Below, piece after piece: positions 48,941-62,479 of a stretch of 64,000 nt of DNA. Origin of the DNA: Eopsaltria australis (Eukaryota > Chordata > Aves > Passeriformes > Petroicidae); NCBI GenBank assembly GCA_034509425.1, contig JAVTVJ010000047.1, positions 434,001 to 498,000 of the forward strand, written 5' to 3'. The stretch's first letter is position 1, and every line of letters begins with the position of its first letter. Both the position numbers and the translations under genes were made by a program. The notes beneath the pieces are model-generated. The model saw nothing but the letters and a program-made list of their open reading frames with translations, ran no database searches and was not told where the DNA came from.

Positions 48941-49701
48941 ACTGGGTCCTACACTTTGGCCTCAACTACCCTCTGCAGTGCTACAGGCTGGGGACAGAGT
49001 GGCTGGACAAGGACCAGGCAGAAAGGGACCTGGGGGTGCTGGTCAACAGTGGCTGAACATGATCCAGAGTGTGCCCATGTGGCCAAGAAGGCCAAGGGCA
49101 TCCTGGCCTGTATCAGGAATAATGTGGGCAGCAGGACCAGGGAAGGGGTTTTTCCTCTCACCTCAGCACTGGTGAGGCCATACCTCAGTACCCATTTCTG
49201 GGTCCCCCAGTTTAGGAAGGACATTGAGATGCTTGCATGCATCCAGAGGGCAACAAAGCTGGTGAAGGGCCAGAACACAAGCCCTGTGAGGAGCAGCTGA
49301 GGGAGGTGGGGATGTTTAACGTGGAGAAAAGGAGGCTCAGGGGAGGCCTTATCGCTCTCCACAACTGCCTGAAAGGAGCGTGGAGCCAAGCAGGGGTTGG
49401 TGTCTTCTGCCAGGCAACCAGCAACAGGATGAGAGGACATAGTCTTAAGCTGCACCAGGAGAAGTTTAGGCTGGACACTAGGAAAAAATTTTTCACAGAA
49501 AGAGTGACTGGGCATTGGAACGGGCAGCCCAGGGAGGTGGTGGAGTCACCATCCCTGGAGGTATTTAAAGAAAGACTGGACGTGGCACTCAGTGCCATGG
49601 TTTAGTTGATAAGGTGGTATTAGGCCATAGGTTGGACTTGATGGTCTCAAAGATCTTTTCCAGCCCAGTTAATTCTGTGATTCTGCGATTCTGTGATTCT
49701 G
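48941..49701 (+). mobile_element. CR1 LINE 3' fragment, about 760 bp (best preserved copy)
   Basis: It begins CTGGGTCCTACACTTTGG and runs through the ORF2 C-terminus and 3'UTR to the repeated TTCTGTGA/TTCTGCGA octamers at the end. Plus-strand translation near 49457-49605 gives [14 protein letters not shown], then [20 protein letters not shown] and LDVALSAMV before a stop, which is the conserved CR1 ORF2 C-terminus. Upstream frames are shifted, so no intact ORF2 is present. It is the least decayed CR1 in the window. Confidence 0.96.
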
Positions 49702-51283
49702 CATCCCACTGAGAAATATCCCACGCAACTGCTTTGAGCTCTGCAGGCCCTCAGGGGAACATGAACAGAAGACCATCCCTGTGAAATAACAGTAAGGCTG
49801 CTACAAAAAAAGAATTGCTACCATGTCTGTATCAAATAATGACTTCTGTACAAAAAGGCCATTTTCAAGAAATGTTTCAGTTTGATGCTCCAAGAGGCCA
49901 AAAAACACCTTAGGAAAAGAGTTTCAGCATACTGCCTTCTCTTCAGGATCTCAGTGAACTACTGCTGCAGAAATCCCTGATCCTACCAATTATGTAGGCT
50001 GGATGGAGCCTGTGATTCTCCTCAGTACACCTCTAACTCAGACTTCTCCATGAAGGTTTCAAAGCTTGATGAAAATCAAGTCACACAAGAAACTTGTTAT
50101 TAATGAATGTTTCTGGTGGCTCCATGGTGAAAAATATCCTGAAAATATCACCAGCTCAGGGGTATTTGCAGGTGTAGTGAGTTTGGGTAGGCCTTGGTTA
50201 TTCTCACAAACAAAGAAGAAGACTGTGTGCCGTGGAAGAAAGGATCCAGTCAGGGATGTGGGGGAAGCTGGAGCCATGTCAGCCTTCCAAAGTGCAGGGA
50301 GGTAACTGTTATGGGGCACAACTGGTCATTTTTCTCAGATCTTTGCTTCCCTCTGGACACCCCCACACCCACCTTTCTCACATTTACTAAGTTAACACAT
50401 GCAGATCAGTCTTCTTTACTGGATTCCTCTGATATGCATATTGCCTTGTTTTGTCCTTATCTTTGAAAGACATTCATTGCTCTCCTTAGGCCAATTGTGT
50501 TGAAATAATTCATCCCTATCAACCTCCAGCCATGTAGCTGGTCTCCTCCTGCCGTCTCTTGGAAAGAAGAGACATTGCCACCCTCCTGTCTGTAAGATTC
50601 ACATTTCCCAGGCACTGTCCTCACTCCAGCATTGACACTGCTCCCTGATAACCCCCCTTGCACGCAGGCACAGCCATCACCAGTGATTCCCCAAGGCAAA
50701 CTCCCCTCTGTCAGACCAATGAAAACCCAAGAAAATGTGAGAGATGTGAGAAACTATGTGAAAGACTAAGCAATCTGTCCTGATGAAACTTTTCCTTTGC
50801 TGTTGTTGTCCTCATATGGTTAAACGCCTGATAAAAATAAATTATATTGCTGCTGAAGCTGACAAATGATTAATAGTCATTTCCCCAGTGTTCATCACCA
50901 TGGTATTTTGAGAGAGATAATGAAAATTCTCCATTAGCTTAAGCACTGGGGTTTCTCTAATGAGATCTGAAGAGCCATTGGTCAACTCGTTTTCAGCAAA
51001 GAAAAGTCCTTTTTAAAGAAACCCACAAAAGAAAAACTGAAGGCGAATAAAAAGAGTCCATTAATCACTAACTGCAAGTCGTGTCATTGTTTTTAGATGT
51101 AGTTTGGCATTCTGATTATAGTCTTCTAGCATTATCTATGAGTCTGTGGAATTCTTTAACTTTGGGAAAAGGGGGAAAAGGAGGAGAGGTTATCAGTAAA
51201 TTACTTACCAAAAGTAAGTGCTTTGTGGTTTTACCAATATGGATTTTTTTTTAAGAAGAAAATCTTAACTATCTTTACACTAC
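49702..51283. other. Intergenic; possible conserved non-coding segment
   Basis: No gene or repeat is recognised. The AT-rich, repeat-free part at about 50770-51130 has several TAATTA/ATTAAT-like homeodomain-type motifs and the look of a conserved vertebrate non-coding element; this is only an impression from sequence texture. Confidence 0.4.
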
Positions 51284-51470
51284 TAAGGGTGGTGAGGCAC
51301 TGGAACAAGTTGCCCAGAAAACTTGTGAATGCCCTATCCCTGGGAATGCTCAAGGCCAGGTTGGATGGGGCTCTGATCAATCTGGTCTAGTGTCCTTGTT
51401 CATGACAGAGGAGCTGGAATTAGATGATCTTTAAGGTTCCTCCCAACCCAAATCATTCTATCATTCCATT
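51284..51470 (+). mobile_element. CR1 LINE 3' end fragment
   Basis: GGGTGGTGAGGCACTGGAAC, GTTGCCCAGAAAACTTGTGA, CTCAAGGCCAGGTTGGATGG, ATTAGATGATCTTTAAGGTT and CCCAACCCAAATCATTCTAT form a clear CR1 terminus with a short octamer-like tail. Confidence 0.92.
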
Positions 51471-54400
51471 AAATATATTCAAACTGATGTGTGGTATGGG
51501 TGTGGTGGAATCTATTCACATTTCCCTCACTCTCCATGCCCTCTTTTCCTCCAGGAAAAGGAAAATGTTTTGGAAATACCCATATTTTGTAGATGGCATT
51601 TTAAAATGAAACTTTTCAGGAGTGTGGAAGTAACTGAGCACTTGAGATTCAATGCTAAGGGAAAAACAAACAACTAAAACTTTTTATAATCCCTTTTCTT
51701 TCCCAAACACCCTCGCATTTCAGGGCCTTTGGAATCTAAAATACACAGGAAGTTTGGGATATAATCATCTGAATACCACACTACTGATATAACTCTTTTT
51801 TATTGTCTGAGGTTAGAAGCAGATTTCTTCCTTCATGAACTGTGAGAAACAGCTGCACTGAGAATCAGCTTTCTGAAGACAGACGTTATGGAATGTTCAA
51901 CCACAGATGTTACGCCATGTTTTGTCTTGTATATAGATATATCTCTAGAAAACAGGGTGAATACAAGTTACCATTCCCTTTTCCTCATCTGAGTGCCCTA
52001 TAATGAAGTTCAGTGAGTTGTATATTCTCATTTGTTCTCTGGCACCAGAGTATTTAAGTTCTGACATAAATTGGAATAGTTTCCACAAGACAGACAATAA
52101 AAATCCACCCCCAGTCCTGACATGTCTTAAAGATGTGCTTGACCTTCACTGCAACTGAGTTTTGGCCCAAACAGAAAGGAAACTTGGTCCCAGACTTCCT
52201 CTCTCAAAGCTGTGGCTATGCTTGTCATGTTAGGGCACTCCATTTTTAAAAGGTATTTCATTGAATTGAATTTCTAAATTTTATTTCCATTACTCCAAAG
52301 CATCATGGGACTTTACCTAGGACTGGAAGAATGTGAGTCCTGATCTTTGCATCATAGAGCTCTCAGGTTTTATTGCATTATCACGCATTTACCCAACTAC
52401 TGGGTAAAAAAATAAATGCCAAATTACTGGATAAATTTTACAAACACAACTTAGTTCAAAAAAAGTATAGTTCATGACTCCTCTCTGTGTTAATGATCTG
52501 ACTATTTAGCAACAAAGCCATCCTCACTTTCATGCTCCAAGGTTTTGTTCCAATTAGGCTGCAGTGCTTTCCTATAGAGAGGCACACATCTGCAGGGGAG
52601 CAATGGAAAGTAATTTCCACAACTGAACTTCTGGTTTGCTAGTTAGAGCACGTATCTCATGGTAAGATAGTATCTGTGAAAGAGGCATGAAAAAAAAGAT
52701 GTAGGGCTAGAAGAGGCACCAGAAAGTACATTTAAATCTGGAATAACTTCCAGTGACTGAATGGCTGCTCATATTATTCAGGCTGGCAAGCAACATTTCC
52801 ATTTTCCAGTATCTATATCCCATTTATCATTTTCACTCAGCACTTCACCATTAATCCAAAGAGCATCAAAAGCTAAAGGGCAAACATGAGAAAAGATATA
52901 CAACTTCAGTCTGCTTTACAGCAATAAAAGGGTATTTTAAATTCCATTTTTCCTTCTGTATTTTGATTTTACACCTTGTCATACATTAATTCAAGTAGTT
53001 CAGCTGCAAGGAACTGATCTTGGTCTTTATTATTACGAAGATCACGCATAAAAGGTGAAGGATTCATAACTCAGTAGAAATGCAGCTTGCAGCTACTTGC
53101 AGAGGGGCTGAAAAAGTTCCCTCTCAGTTTTTTGTTCTTTCTTTCCTATTTCATAAATTTTCAGCTCAGTTTGTACCAATAAATACTTCAGAAAGTGGGA
53201 TGCTAATTGAGGGAGCTCTTCCTTCTCTCTGCTATCTATTGAACACAACACATGTCCCCAGTAATTTGAATACATCATCCCTTACCAGCACAGTATGAGT
53301 CAAGGAATATGATTTCTCTTTCCTTAGGGACCAGTAAGATTCCCCAAACTGTACAGAATGACAGTCAGACTGATAACACCTACTCTATTCTACCTGTTTT
53401 AAATAATTTCCCACTCAAGTACTATTCTCAATGGGGGAAGAAATCATACACTGCTTAATTCAGTGCTAGAGCTTCCACAATCACTTTTAAAATTTTCTCC
53501 ACCTCTAATGCTTGGTATAACAGGGACACTCAAACTCTTGTATGTTATGACTTCACATATTGCTGTTTTCAATGAATCCTCTTTAGCAGCAGACAAATGG
53601 TTTTCCCAGGGCTTTGCCATCAGAGACACCAGAAGCAGGCAAATGTCTTTAGGACAGGTACCCAGGACTCCAGCACATGAGAGGACTAACTCCAGGATGT
53701 GGCGTGCACAGGGGGAGAGCAAATAAAGATAAATCAGAGCTTTCCTCTTTTCCAGCACCTGGCCTGACTTGGAACAAAAAGCAATTAAGTGTTGCCTCAC
53801 TGTACATACAGTGTGTTTGATGCTGTGCAATTACCTGTGTGTAAGTTTTCACTGAAAACAGTCATTGTGAAACAGGACTGAAACTGAAATCATTCTCTGA
53901 CATGGATCACCCTATCCTGGTAAAAAGGCACATCTCTTTTCCACTTGATACAAAAATAACTGGTCACTTGAGGGATAAATATGAATGTCCTGTTGGTGAT
54001 ATCAGTGGGTTTCTCAAACTCAGTTGATGAATCTTTATATTTCGAGCAGTGACCTGTAGAGTCTTCAATTTTGCAAGCACAAATTAACACAAGAGGAATC
54101 CAGAGACATCTGGAGTCCAAATTTCACTGTATTGTCCAGTTTACTTGTCTTAATTTTTTTCTATACGTGTACGTATTTTCCTTAAAGAAAGGAAGCCATT
54201 CCAGAGGGTATTTTCATGCCAATTTATTATTTGGATAGCTCTCTTTACAACAGCTTTCATTGTCTCATGTGCTGATGACAGGTCGCACTCCTTCAAGGTC
54301 TAGCCTGGTGTCTGATGCTTTTGTCATGGGTATCCTTCAGACCGTAGCTCTAGAATCCAGCTCTCCAAGTGCACATATCATCTATTTACACATATTGCTA

Positions 54401-57400
54401 TAGCAACTGGTACACCTACAATTCCATTCATGTAAGGTGCATTTTCATTTTTGGAAACAGGTGTGTTAATCAAATTCTTATTTTTAAAAATTGAAAATAT
54501 CCTTCAATGGGAAAACTAGATTCCACATTTTTAGGCATAATAAGTTACATGTTCTCCTATGTCATTCAATGTCCACACATCTCTCTTAAGAATTATTTTT
54601 TTCTTAATGTTCAAAATCTCTCTTTCTTCCACTTCAAACTGAGTGCAATTTCATTCTGCTTTCCAGAGCAGGAATATCCTCATCACAGCCTAGATTAAAG
54701 GAAGATGCTAAAAAATACCCTGTTGTTCTGTATAATTGCTCACTTGAAAATCTTTGGTAATTTAACACTAAAAGATTGAGGCTCTTGTTTCACAATCTTT
54801 TGTAATGTTAAATGAAGCTGTAAGTCTTAACAAAGAAAGGAGAGAGAGGCAGTCCAATTCATCATCAAGTGGAAGTGTTGATTCTGTAGGTGGCACTATG
54901 AACCAAAACTTCCACACAACGTTGGTTAGAGTGCCACACAAGGAACCACCCCTCACAAGAGCTGTGTAGTTGAGGTCCTGGCAACTTCATGGGTATCAGC
55001 AGCCTCAAAGCACCTGCTGCAAGGAGAAAGTTGTTTCCACAAGTGAGTTGTCCTAAGAGAATCAGCTGATATCCACTGGCAGACACTCAAGGGAATCCAA
55101 GCCTCTTGTTGGGGGGCCATGACCTCTCCCACGTTTTTCTCAGAGCTACATCTGACAAGAACAGAACATAGCTCATACCACTTCTGTTCACTCTTGACGT
55201 TGTGCAGACACTAACAAATATTATAAATTTATAAACACACAGATACAGAAATAACATTAAGTAGTACAGCAAATAAATTTGTCTGGCACCTTCTGGTCTT
55301 TTTGCTATATCTGGAGAAGAGACTTGGAGTATACTCTATTTCCTTGGAGAAGATCAAGAACTGAGCTTTTGCAGAATACAAGGTTTTCAATTTCTTTGAG
55401 AGTACTGCTTTTACAATTTCTGTGTCAAGGAGAGATCTGTAGGGAACATCAAAGGTTACTGGGGCATCTGTCTGAAATAGTTCTGGCAGTTGACTTGGGA
55501 AAAAAAGACAAGAAAGCCTGTGTGGTATGAAAAAGCTGAGATTGCTGGGGAACGTCCCCCGTTCTTATGCTGCTTACTTTTCTGCGTGGTTTTTCTAAAT
55601 TGAATCTTTATTTATGTATTTATTTATTATTTAGCAGCTTGTTGAAAGATGGGGCTTAAGCATGACAGAATTATGCCTGTGTAGTTAAAGGAACTTGTAT
55701 TTTGTTGGGATTTTGAAGCGAAGTCATATATGTATAGCAAATTAACCTGGCATATACAAAACAAGCAGGTATTTGGTGACCAAGCTTGCCAAGGGGAAGG
55801 TACAAGGGTGTCATTTGGCCAGATCTTGCCTTTTGGAGAATGAAAGTTAGCAGTCACGTGCAAATCAAGGATGTTAGAGCAGTCAGTCCTATTACAGGTA
55901 AATGAAGAAAAACAAATGTTGTACCAAACACAGCCTCGGCTCCTTTTGACAAATGTTTACTAAAGTAGGAGTGAAGGCAGACTTGAGAAAAGTAAGAAAT
56001 GTAGTCACACTTACTTCACTGAAAACTGTCACAAAGTTTAAAAATTGAAAAATGCTGTCATTCCTCCTCAGAAAAACAAAGCTTTAAAGAAAGGGACACA
56101 TCAACCAGTCTCAAAGGACTGGTTTGAGCCAGCTGCTTAAAATGCACTGGGCTTTACATACAAAGCAATAAAGTTACCAAAATGGAGGAATTTTCTGAAT
56201 TCTTGGCATTTTACATGATAGTATTTTCAGGGAATGCTGTGTGTTCTCAATGGGGTGCCTCACACAGAGGAAAATCCCCAGAAGATGGCAGGACTAGTGT
56301 TTGTATCTGGCTATGACCAGCAGAGAAAAGCAAGTGAATTTTGGAGACTGACCATTTAAGAGACCCTACATTATGGCGGGGGGGAAAAAGGGTTTTGATT
56401 GAGCATATAATTTGCTAGGAGTTGGATTTTCACTAAGTAGTCACTAACTGACTGTTCTGGTAAGGAACAAGTCACTTGATGAGGGATATCCAACAAATGG
56501 TAACTGAGCAGGAAAGAGCTGAGGGATCCACTTCTGCAGAAATGAGGTTATTTCCATTATGGAAACAGCTAAGGAGGGAGGAGATGGGTTGCAGGAGACA
56601 TGTTGAGGAAAAGCCATCTGCAGAAGCACACTGTATTCCCCAGAGGACTCATGACAGAGGAGGCAAATGAGGCATTGAATTGTGTTCAGGTGTTCTATAG
56701 CTGAGCCACAATCTGTACAGCTCTGAGTTAAAAGCAAGACTGGTTTTTTGAAAGAGTTTACAAAGCTTGGGTGCAATTTGCTCTTATGCATCTGTCCCTG
56801 TAGACTAAACTGTAAATTCAGACTGCTTATAGTAGAATTTCTTGGAAAAAATGTATTTAAATGTCTGGCCATCCGAAGACATAGCTTCAGTGCAGATGGT
56901 CTGGGGCTGCTGGGCTGCAAACTTTCATGAGAAGGTTTCTTCATGAGAAGAGGAGAGGCAAAGACCCTGTTCTGGGCAGAGAAGCCAAAAGGAGCAAACA
57001 AACCACAGTCCATTCAAATGAGGAAAAACTAAAGGGAATATGCATCCAGCATGCTGCAATCCAAATGTGGCAGCTGAGGAAGATTTCCCCAGGAACAATT
57101 TTTCATCACCAAAAATTAAATGTTCTTTATGAATCTGAGCCTCATCTTAAGGTTTTTGTAAAGCAATCCATAGAATCCATTACTTCTGAGTGACTTTTAG
57201 CCAGCTGATCATCTGTGATGTGTGCCAGTGGATTTTTGAACTGTGTGATGGACCGTGTAGGTCAAATGAAGCCAAACATGCTCTCTGCCTGACACAAGGG
57301 GAAGGAGAAAGTGAATAGTGACTAATGCATACAAACAAAGGAAATATTCTTCAAGAACAGATACTCTTACTTTCATATAATGTACAAAGGACATATGCAG

Positions 57401-57569
57401 ATATGTTCTTTTAAAGTATGCTACAGCAATTTCTTTTCTTTCATGAAAGATTATAAAGACCTAACAGCTGGGACATACATTTCTTAGTCTGCAGAAATAC
57501 AATAAAACCACCCACAATTCTTGGTCTGTTCAATGCAAATTTAGGTTAAACAAAAATACAAGAACTTCC

Positions 57570-57640
57570 ACACTAGGCCAGATCAAAGGTCCTTCTGGTC
57601 CCACTAAGTTGACAGAATTAGCAATATGCATTCAATAACC
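57570..57640 (-). repeat. Possible ancient CR1/L3-type fragment
   Basis: CACTAGGCCAGATCAAAGGT and CCTTCTGGTCCCACTAAGTT resemble the sauropsid repeat core 'gggccagaccaaaggtcca tctagcccagta'. Only about 40 bases are clearly similar, so the class is uncertain. Confidence 0.4.
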
Positions 57641-58070
57641 TTTATATACTCTTCTGACTTTCAGTAGGAGTGGAAGAATTTCTCTTCTGGATGACAAGTG
57701 ATAATAGAAGCATTGTCTTTGGTTTTAATGAGAATTTTCCCTAAATCCTTTCATTTTGGAGAAATAAAAGCAATGCTGAAGGCAAATATATCTTTACTTG
57801 GAATTATTTTGACTTTTATTCAGCTCTGCCCCTGGGTGCACTTAGGAAGTTATCAGGAGTGAAGAGCCAGACAGACCATAAATGGTGAGATGGATATTCC
57901 AGAATTACAAGACATGTGAAATAAAACATGGAATTTTCTGTTCTGATTGTCTGTTAGAAGCATTCTTATAAATGTTATGTGTCAGTGACTGTTTTCTTTT
58001 CTTGTGTCATACTCTGCAGGTCATTAAATGTCCAGTTGTGCTGCTTGGAAAGTAAAGGCAATGCTCAAGA

Positions 58071-58116
58071 ATATCTAAATATAAAAATATTTTAGATATC
58101 TAATATCTAAAAATAT
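58071..58116. repeat. AT-rich inverted repeat
   Basis: ATATTTTAGATAT and ATATCTAAAAATAT face each other across a three-base loop, with one bulged base, next to another ATATCTAAA copy. The sequence could form a cruciform or hairpin. No protein partner is implied. Confidence 0.75.
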
Positions 58117-61100
58117 CCGAAGAGGAAAATGACACAAAACTTGCAGAAACTAAATAGATTTTACCTGAAGTCAGTCAAATCCTTGTAAGTAATCCCATTT
58201 ACAACAGACACCTTTTCACCGGGTTTGGTAACCAGCCCCAGTGCCCGTTCATGGTTGCAGGTAAATACTGCGGGCTACTTTGGTCTAATTAATTCAATGC
58301 AGACTCATTTCAGCTTTTCATTGAGAAGACCTTGGTTGAGTCAGAAATTTTTACGACACCAGAAAATGCTTCTAGAAGGGAGACAGGGAACCAGTGTTTT
58401 GTGTCTTAACTGCCTAGATTTAAAATGTCAAAAAATCATAGAACTATAAGGGGAAGGCAAGCAAATGTTCCCCAGCTCTCAAAGGAAAGACATTCCTGTT
58501 TAACTTCTCCTAATACAAAAAATTTGCACACACAGCGGGAAGCCGCTGTATTTACATCCCGTGATCTAGGAATCTGGGCTGCATTCTCTTTGTTTCTTTT
58601 TTTCTTAAAATATAGTTTAGCCTACTAGACTTCAGAGCTCTGTTACATTACACAATCAAACTATAAAACTCCAGCTTTTTTAAGCAAAAGGCACAACACA
58701 AATGGCTCATCTTTCAGGGTTTGCTGTCATCTGACTTAGCATTCTATCCAAAAGTGTTTATGAGACATGCCAGTGTGCACAATATTATACTTTAATGCAT
58801 GAATGCTTGAATTCTGTGTGCTATTGGCCATTATTTATTCACTCTTTGTGTCGTTCCATTTTCCCCTTTGAAGCAGTTGCGTGTCTCTCAACAAAAAGAT
58901 CAAAGAAGACATTTCAAACCTAAGATCAAATAACTATGGCATAATTTTGTACATTTAGAGCACTGAACTACCTTCTCCCCAGACTGATACTGATACCTGC
59001 AAGAGAATAATTTAGTGTTGTGTTTGCAATTATATTTGCCATTAATTGGGGATTTATTATCACTAATAGTTGTATTAAGTGAGAGAATGCTTAGTATTTA
59101 GGGGAATTCAATTAAATATTGTTGATGAAATTTTCTCCATTTACAAAGAAAATGTTGTTTAAGAAAGCATAGCTGGTAATCTGTGTTTGCACATCTCAGG
59201 TCGTTCAATAAGACATTCTTTGGTGTGTGAGAGATCTTGATTCCAGCTGTATTAAAAGGCTTAAATAGCACCTCTGGCCACCCAGCTAAGGATTTCAAAC
59301 CTGGACTAACCTCCTAAGATTCAAGTGTTAAGGTCTGGTCTGGGGCAAATTTAAGTTTATTGCCTTTCTACCATGACACCTAAGGGAGCCTGAGATGCAT
59401 CTTCTGAAACAGACTTCTGCTCCCAAGTTGTCACCTTTCTGCAGGGTACACAACACTGCCTCATTCCTTGTTTTTATGCTGAAGGCTTAGAACAGGTTGG
59501 GGATCAGAGCTATCGCCCAGAGAAGGGGAGACACAAATTCCACTCCTCCTCAGGCTGGATGAGTCGGGACTGATCACCCTCTTGTCAAGGGAATACCCAA
59601 ACCCCTGAGATAGCACCAGGACTCCCACAATATCACTTTTCACTCCTTTTGATGGCTCTGTCCTCCCAGTTGTGAGGGCACATTTGAAGAATCAGAAAGC
59701 AAATGAACAAAGAGGAGCCTTTGTAGCCCACTAATGAGGGTAGAGAACACTAAGAGAAACCTGGATTTCAAGGTCTGATTCTCAAGAGGTTTATCTGGCT
59801 TTACTTTAAACTACAGCAAATAAAATTCAAAATGAAGTGCTGGGAACAGTCAAACATCAAGCTCTGAATCTAGAAAAAGAGATGCAGCCTCCATGGTTTC
59901 TAAAACACCAGGGACCAGAGGTCAAAATGGACAAGTTTGAGAGCAGTGAGGTCTCACGGGGGATGGCAGGAGCAGCTGAAAGAAGCAGGCAGTGGCTGGC
60001 AGCTTAGATCATTCCTGTCAACAGAAATTGTTACTGGAATGTTTTGCTCAGCTCAAGGATCTGACAAAAAAAAAATTGAGATTTAAAAAAAATATTAAAT
60101 TAAAATTATTTGAGGACTTTGGAAAATACCTCACAAGGCTTAAAGCATTTATGGTGCTTCCTGTATCAAAGAGGAGGCTGGAGGGTGACCTGGCTGCAGA
60201 GATGTTCAGTACTGCATTCCTTCTTCATCTTGCAGAGAAAAAAATGAGTTGCAGCAGTGAGAAACTGAAGTCAGATGTACTTAAATTAGAAATAAGGCAT
60301 GCAATTATAAGAATAAAGGTGGTTAACCAACAGAAAACATGACCAAGGAAAATGGTATGTTCTCTCCCCCTTTGTAGTGTCACGTGAAGGCTGGACGGCT
60401 TTTTTGAACATTATGTGTGGCAAAATACAAGTCCTACTGTGATCAAACACAAACTGCTGGGTGCAAAGCAGAGTGAAGGGTCCTGTGGTTTGCAGAAGGT
60501 CAGATGATGTTTCAGCAGCACTTATTGAACAGCAACTCCTGCTAAGCATATATGTTGTTAAATGTATGTAAGGAGATTATCCCCAGTTGCCTCCTGAGCT
60601 AAGAGCACAGAGCACTGTGCCCTGCTGCTGTGATCAGGCTTTCTCCTGAGGAAAGTCAGAGTGCAGTTGTGCTCACCCATCCCTTCCCCTGACAAGGAGG
60701 TGGGATGCAGCCCAAGCAAATGGCAGCACCCAGCAGTGTGCAAGTTTAAACTACAAACGTCCATGACACAGTGAATTTTCAGGAGATCTCAGGAGCTCCA
60801 GCCCTGTTTATTTTTGTATTTAATTATACCTCTTTGAAACAAGAAGAGGGGGAACCAAACAGGTTTCTACTCAGGGAATGAGGGGTCCTGTGGAATATTA
60901 ATTCCTTCATTTTCTTGGTCAGAAGGACATGGACAATTCATCCTTGTTGGCACCTATGGGACAGGTTGTCATGCAGCTAGACCCTGGAACAAGTGTTTCA
61001 AGATTATTGCACACGTTCACAGTGACATCAAAACTGGTGACAGAAAAAGGAACAGAAAAGGAAGATCCCACCTGGGTGTCTTCACAGCAAGAGCAGGACA

Positions 61101-62479
61101 AAGGAGCCAGCTGAGGAGATGCTTAGCCATGGCTGTCGTGTACAAATGTAAGTTCTCCTTTGAGTATTCATAACGTTATTTTTGGTCCCTATGAACTAAA
61201 AGCAATTAGTACATGCAGCAGTTTTTAAAATATAATACAAGTAATCCATATGGGATATGCTGGCTTCTACCAGCGGTTCTGCTGCTTCTTAGCAAGCAGG
61301 AAGAAATAACTCATCATTATAATATTTACACCCCATTTTACAGTCTGTCTTAATGGAGGCTCCCAGAACCATAAAAAAATCCTCAGGCTCTCAAGACAAA
61401 ACTTCATATCATTGCTCTAATTTGCCTTGTTGAGAAATATAATGATGTGTCAACACACTAAAAAAACGTAATGCCTGCATTACATAAAAGAGAGCTACTA
61501 AATGTCACTATCCACAGGGTTTTATGCGTAGTTTGAAGAGACAACTTTGCATCCATGTTGGCAGCTGGTAGTTAAAGTTACGTACATGCTTAGTCTCAGG
61601 GGCACATTTTCATCCCACGCTGTACTAGATTAATGCAGGTAATACAGACAAAAAGTATGATGGAAATAATCTACAGCACATACAGTCAGTTTGCAAAGAA
61701 AGGAAGGTATTTTTTTCTCCTTGCTCAGGAAAGAAACTAACACAACAAAGCTGATACTTGTCTCATTCTGTGCAGGCTGTGCCTTGCCAGGGGACTGTGC
61801 TGTGGTGGCTGCAGTGTCGCCTCCTGCCAGGAGCACACAGCGGGAATGGGAAGCTGTCAGCCAGCTGGGAGTCTCTAGGGGAGCATGGCCCACTGCCCTT
61901 CAGCATACATGCAGGGCTCATCTCAGGCAGGGAAGGGGTACGGGCCACTTCTCACACGTTGCAGGTAAGAACTGATGAAAGTAGGTCACCAAGTTAATGA
62001 GAACAACCTCAAGGCTCAAGTAGCAGCTATGGTACAGACTGCCCAGTCTCCGTTGGGTCAGGCTCAAGGCAATGAGAACACTGTGGAATTGAAAGCACCT
62101 TCTTATTGGGCAAAGAGGAATAGCAACCACTATGTCTAAATCTTTGTAGATTCTGGAAGTTTCAGGTTATGATATTCTCCCAAGTGGGGTATCCAAAGAG
62201 AGTTTGATACCCATCAATTTGTAGTGAAACCAAGTGATCCAACATGTAGAAATCTCTTGCTGGATCTGAAATTACCAGTTTGAGTCTCCACAGGAGAAGG
62301 AAGCCACACTAGTGAAGCCTTGTACAGTCTCACATGTTTCTGTGCTCTGCATTACATGTGCCTTACAACAACTAAAAACATGGCAAGGACATGACGTGAC
62401 GTCAAGACAGGATGTGCCACTGACCTTTCACACTGCCTGTGAGTGTAGCCATAACTGGCATGGACATCTCACTGGAGCT

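Larger units (their letters stand above)
51471..62479. other. Intergenic; no gene recognised
   Basis: This is an 11 kb stretch without a convincing gene. The longest open frame (minus 56444-57013, 189 codons) and the 116-codon frame at plus 59992-60342 lack family resemblance and look like chance frames. A possible ancient CR1/L3-type piece lies at 57570-57640 and an AT-rich inverted repeat at 58071-58116. A GC-richer patch at 61770-61960 is unassigned. I looked for exons of CWF19L2, the upstream neighbour in mammals, and saw none. Confidence 0.55.

Noticed and set aside
48818..49605. 160- and 122-codon plus-strand frames that could suggest a gene
   Set aside because: They are CR1 ORF2 remnants; the second ends in the conserved CR1 C-terminus.
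56444..57013. 189-codon minus-strand open frame, the longest in the intergenic half outside repeats
   Set aside because: There is no recognisable domain, no splice or promoter context, and the composition is like the surrounding non-coding DNA.
59992..60342. Lysine-rich 116-codon plus-strand open frame
   Set aside because: It crosses A-rich low-complexity DNA, with no domain and no gene context.
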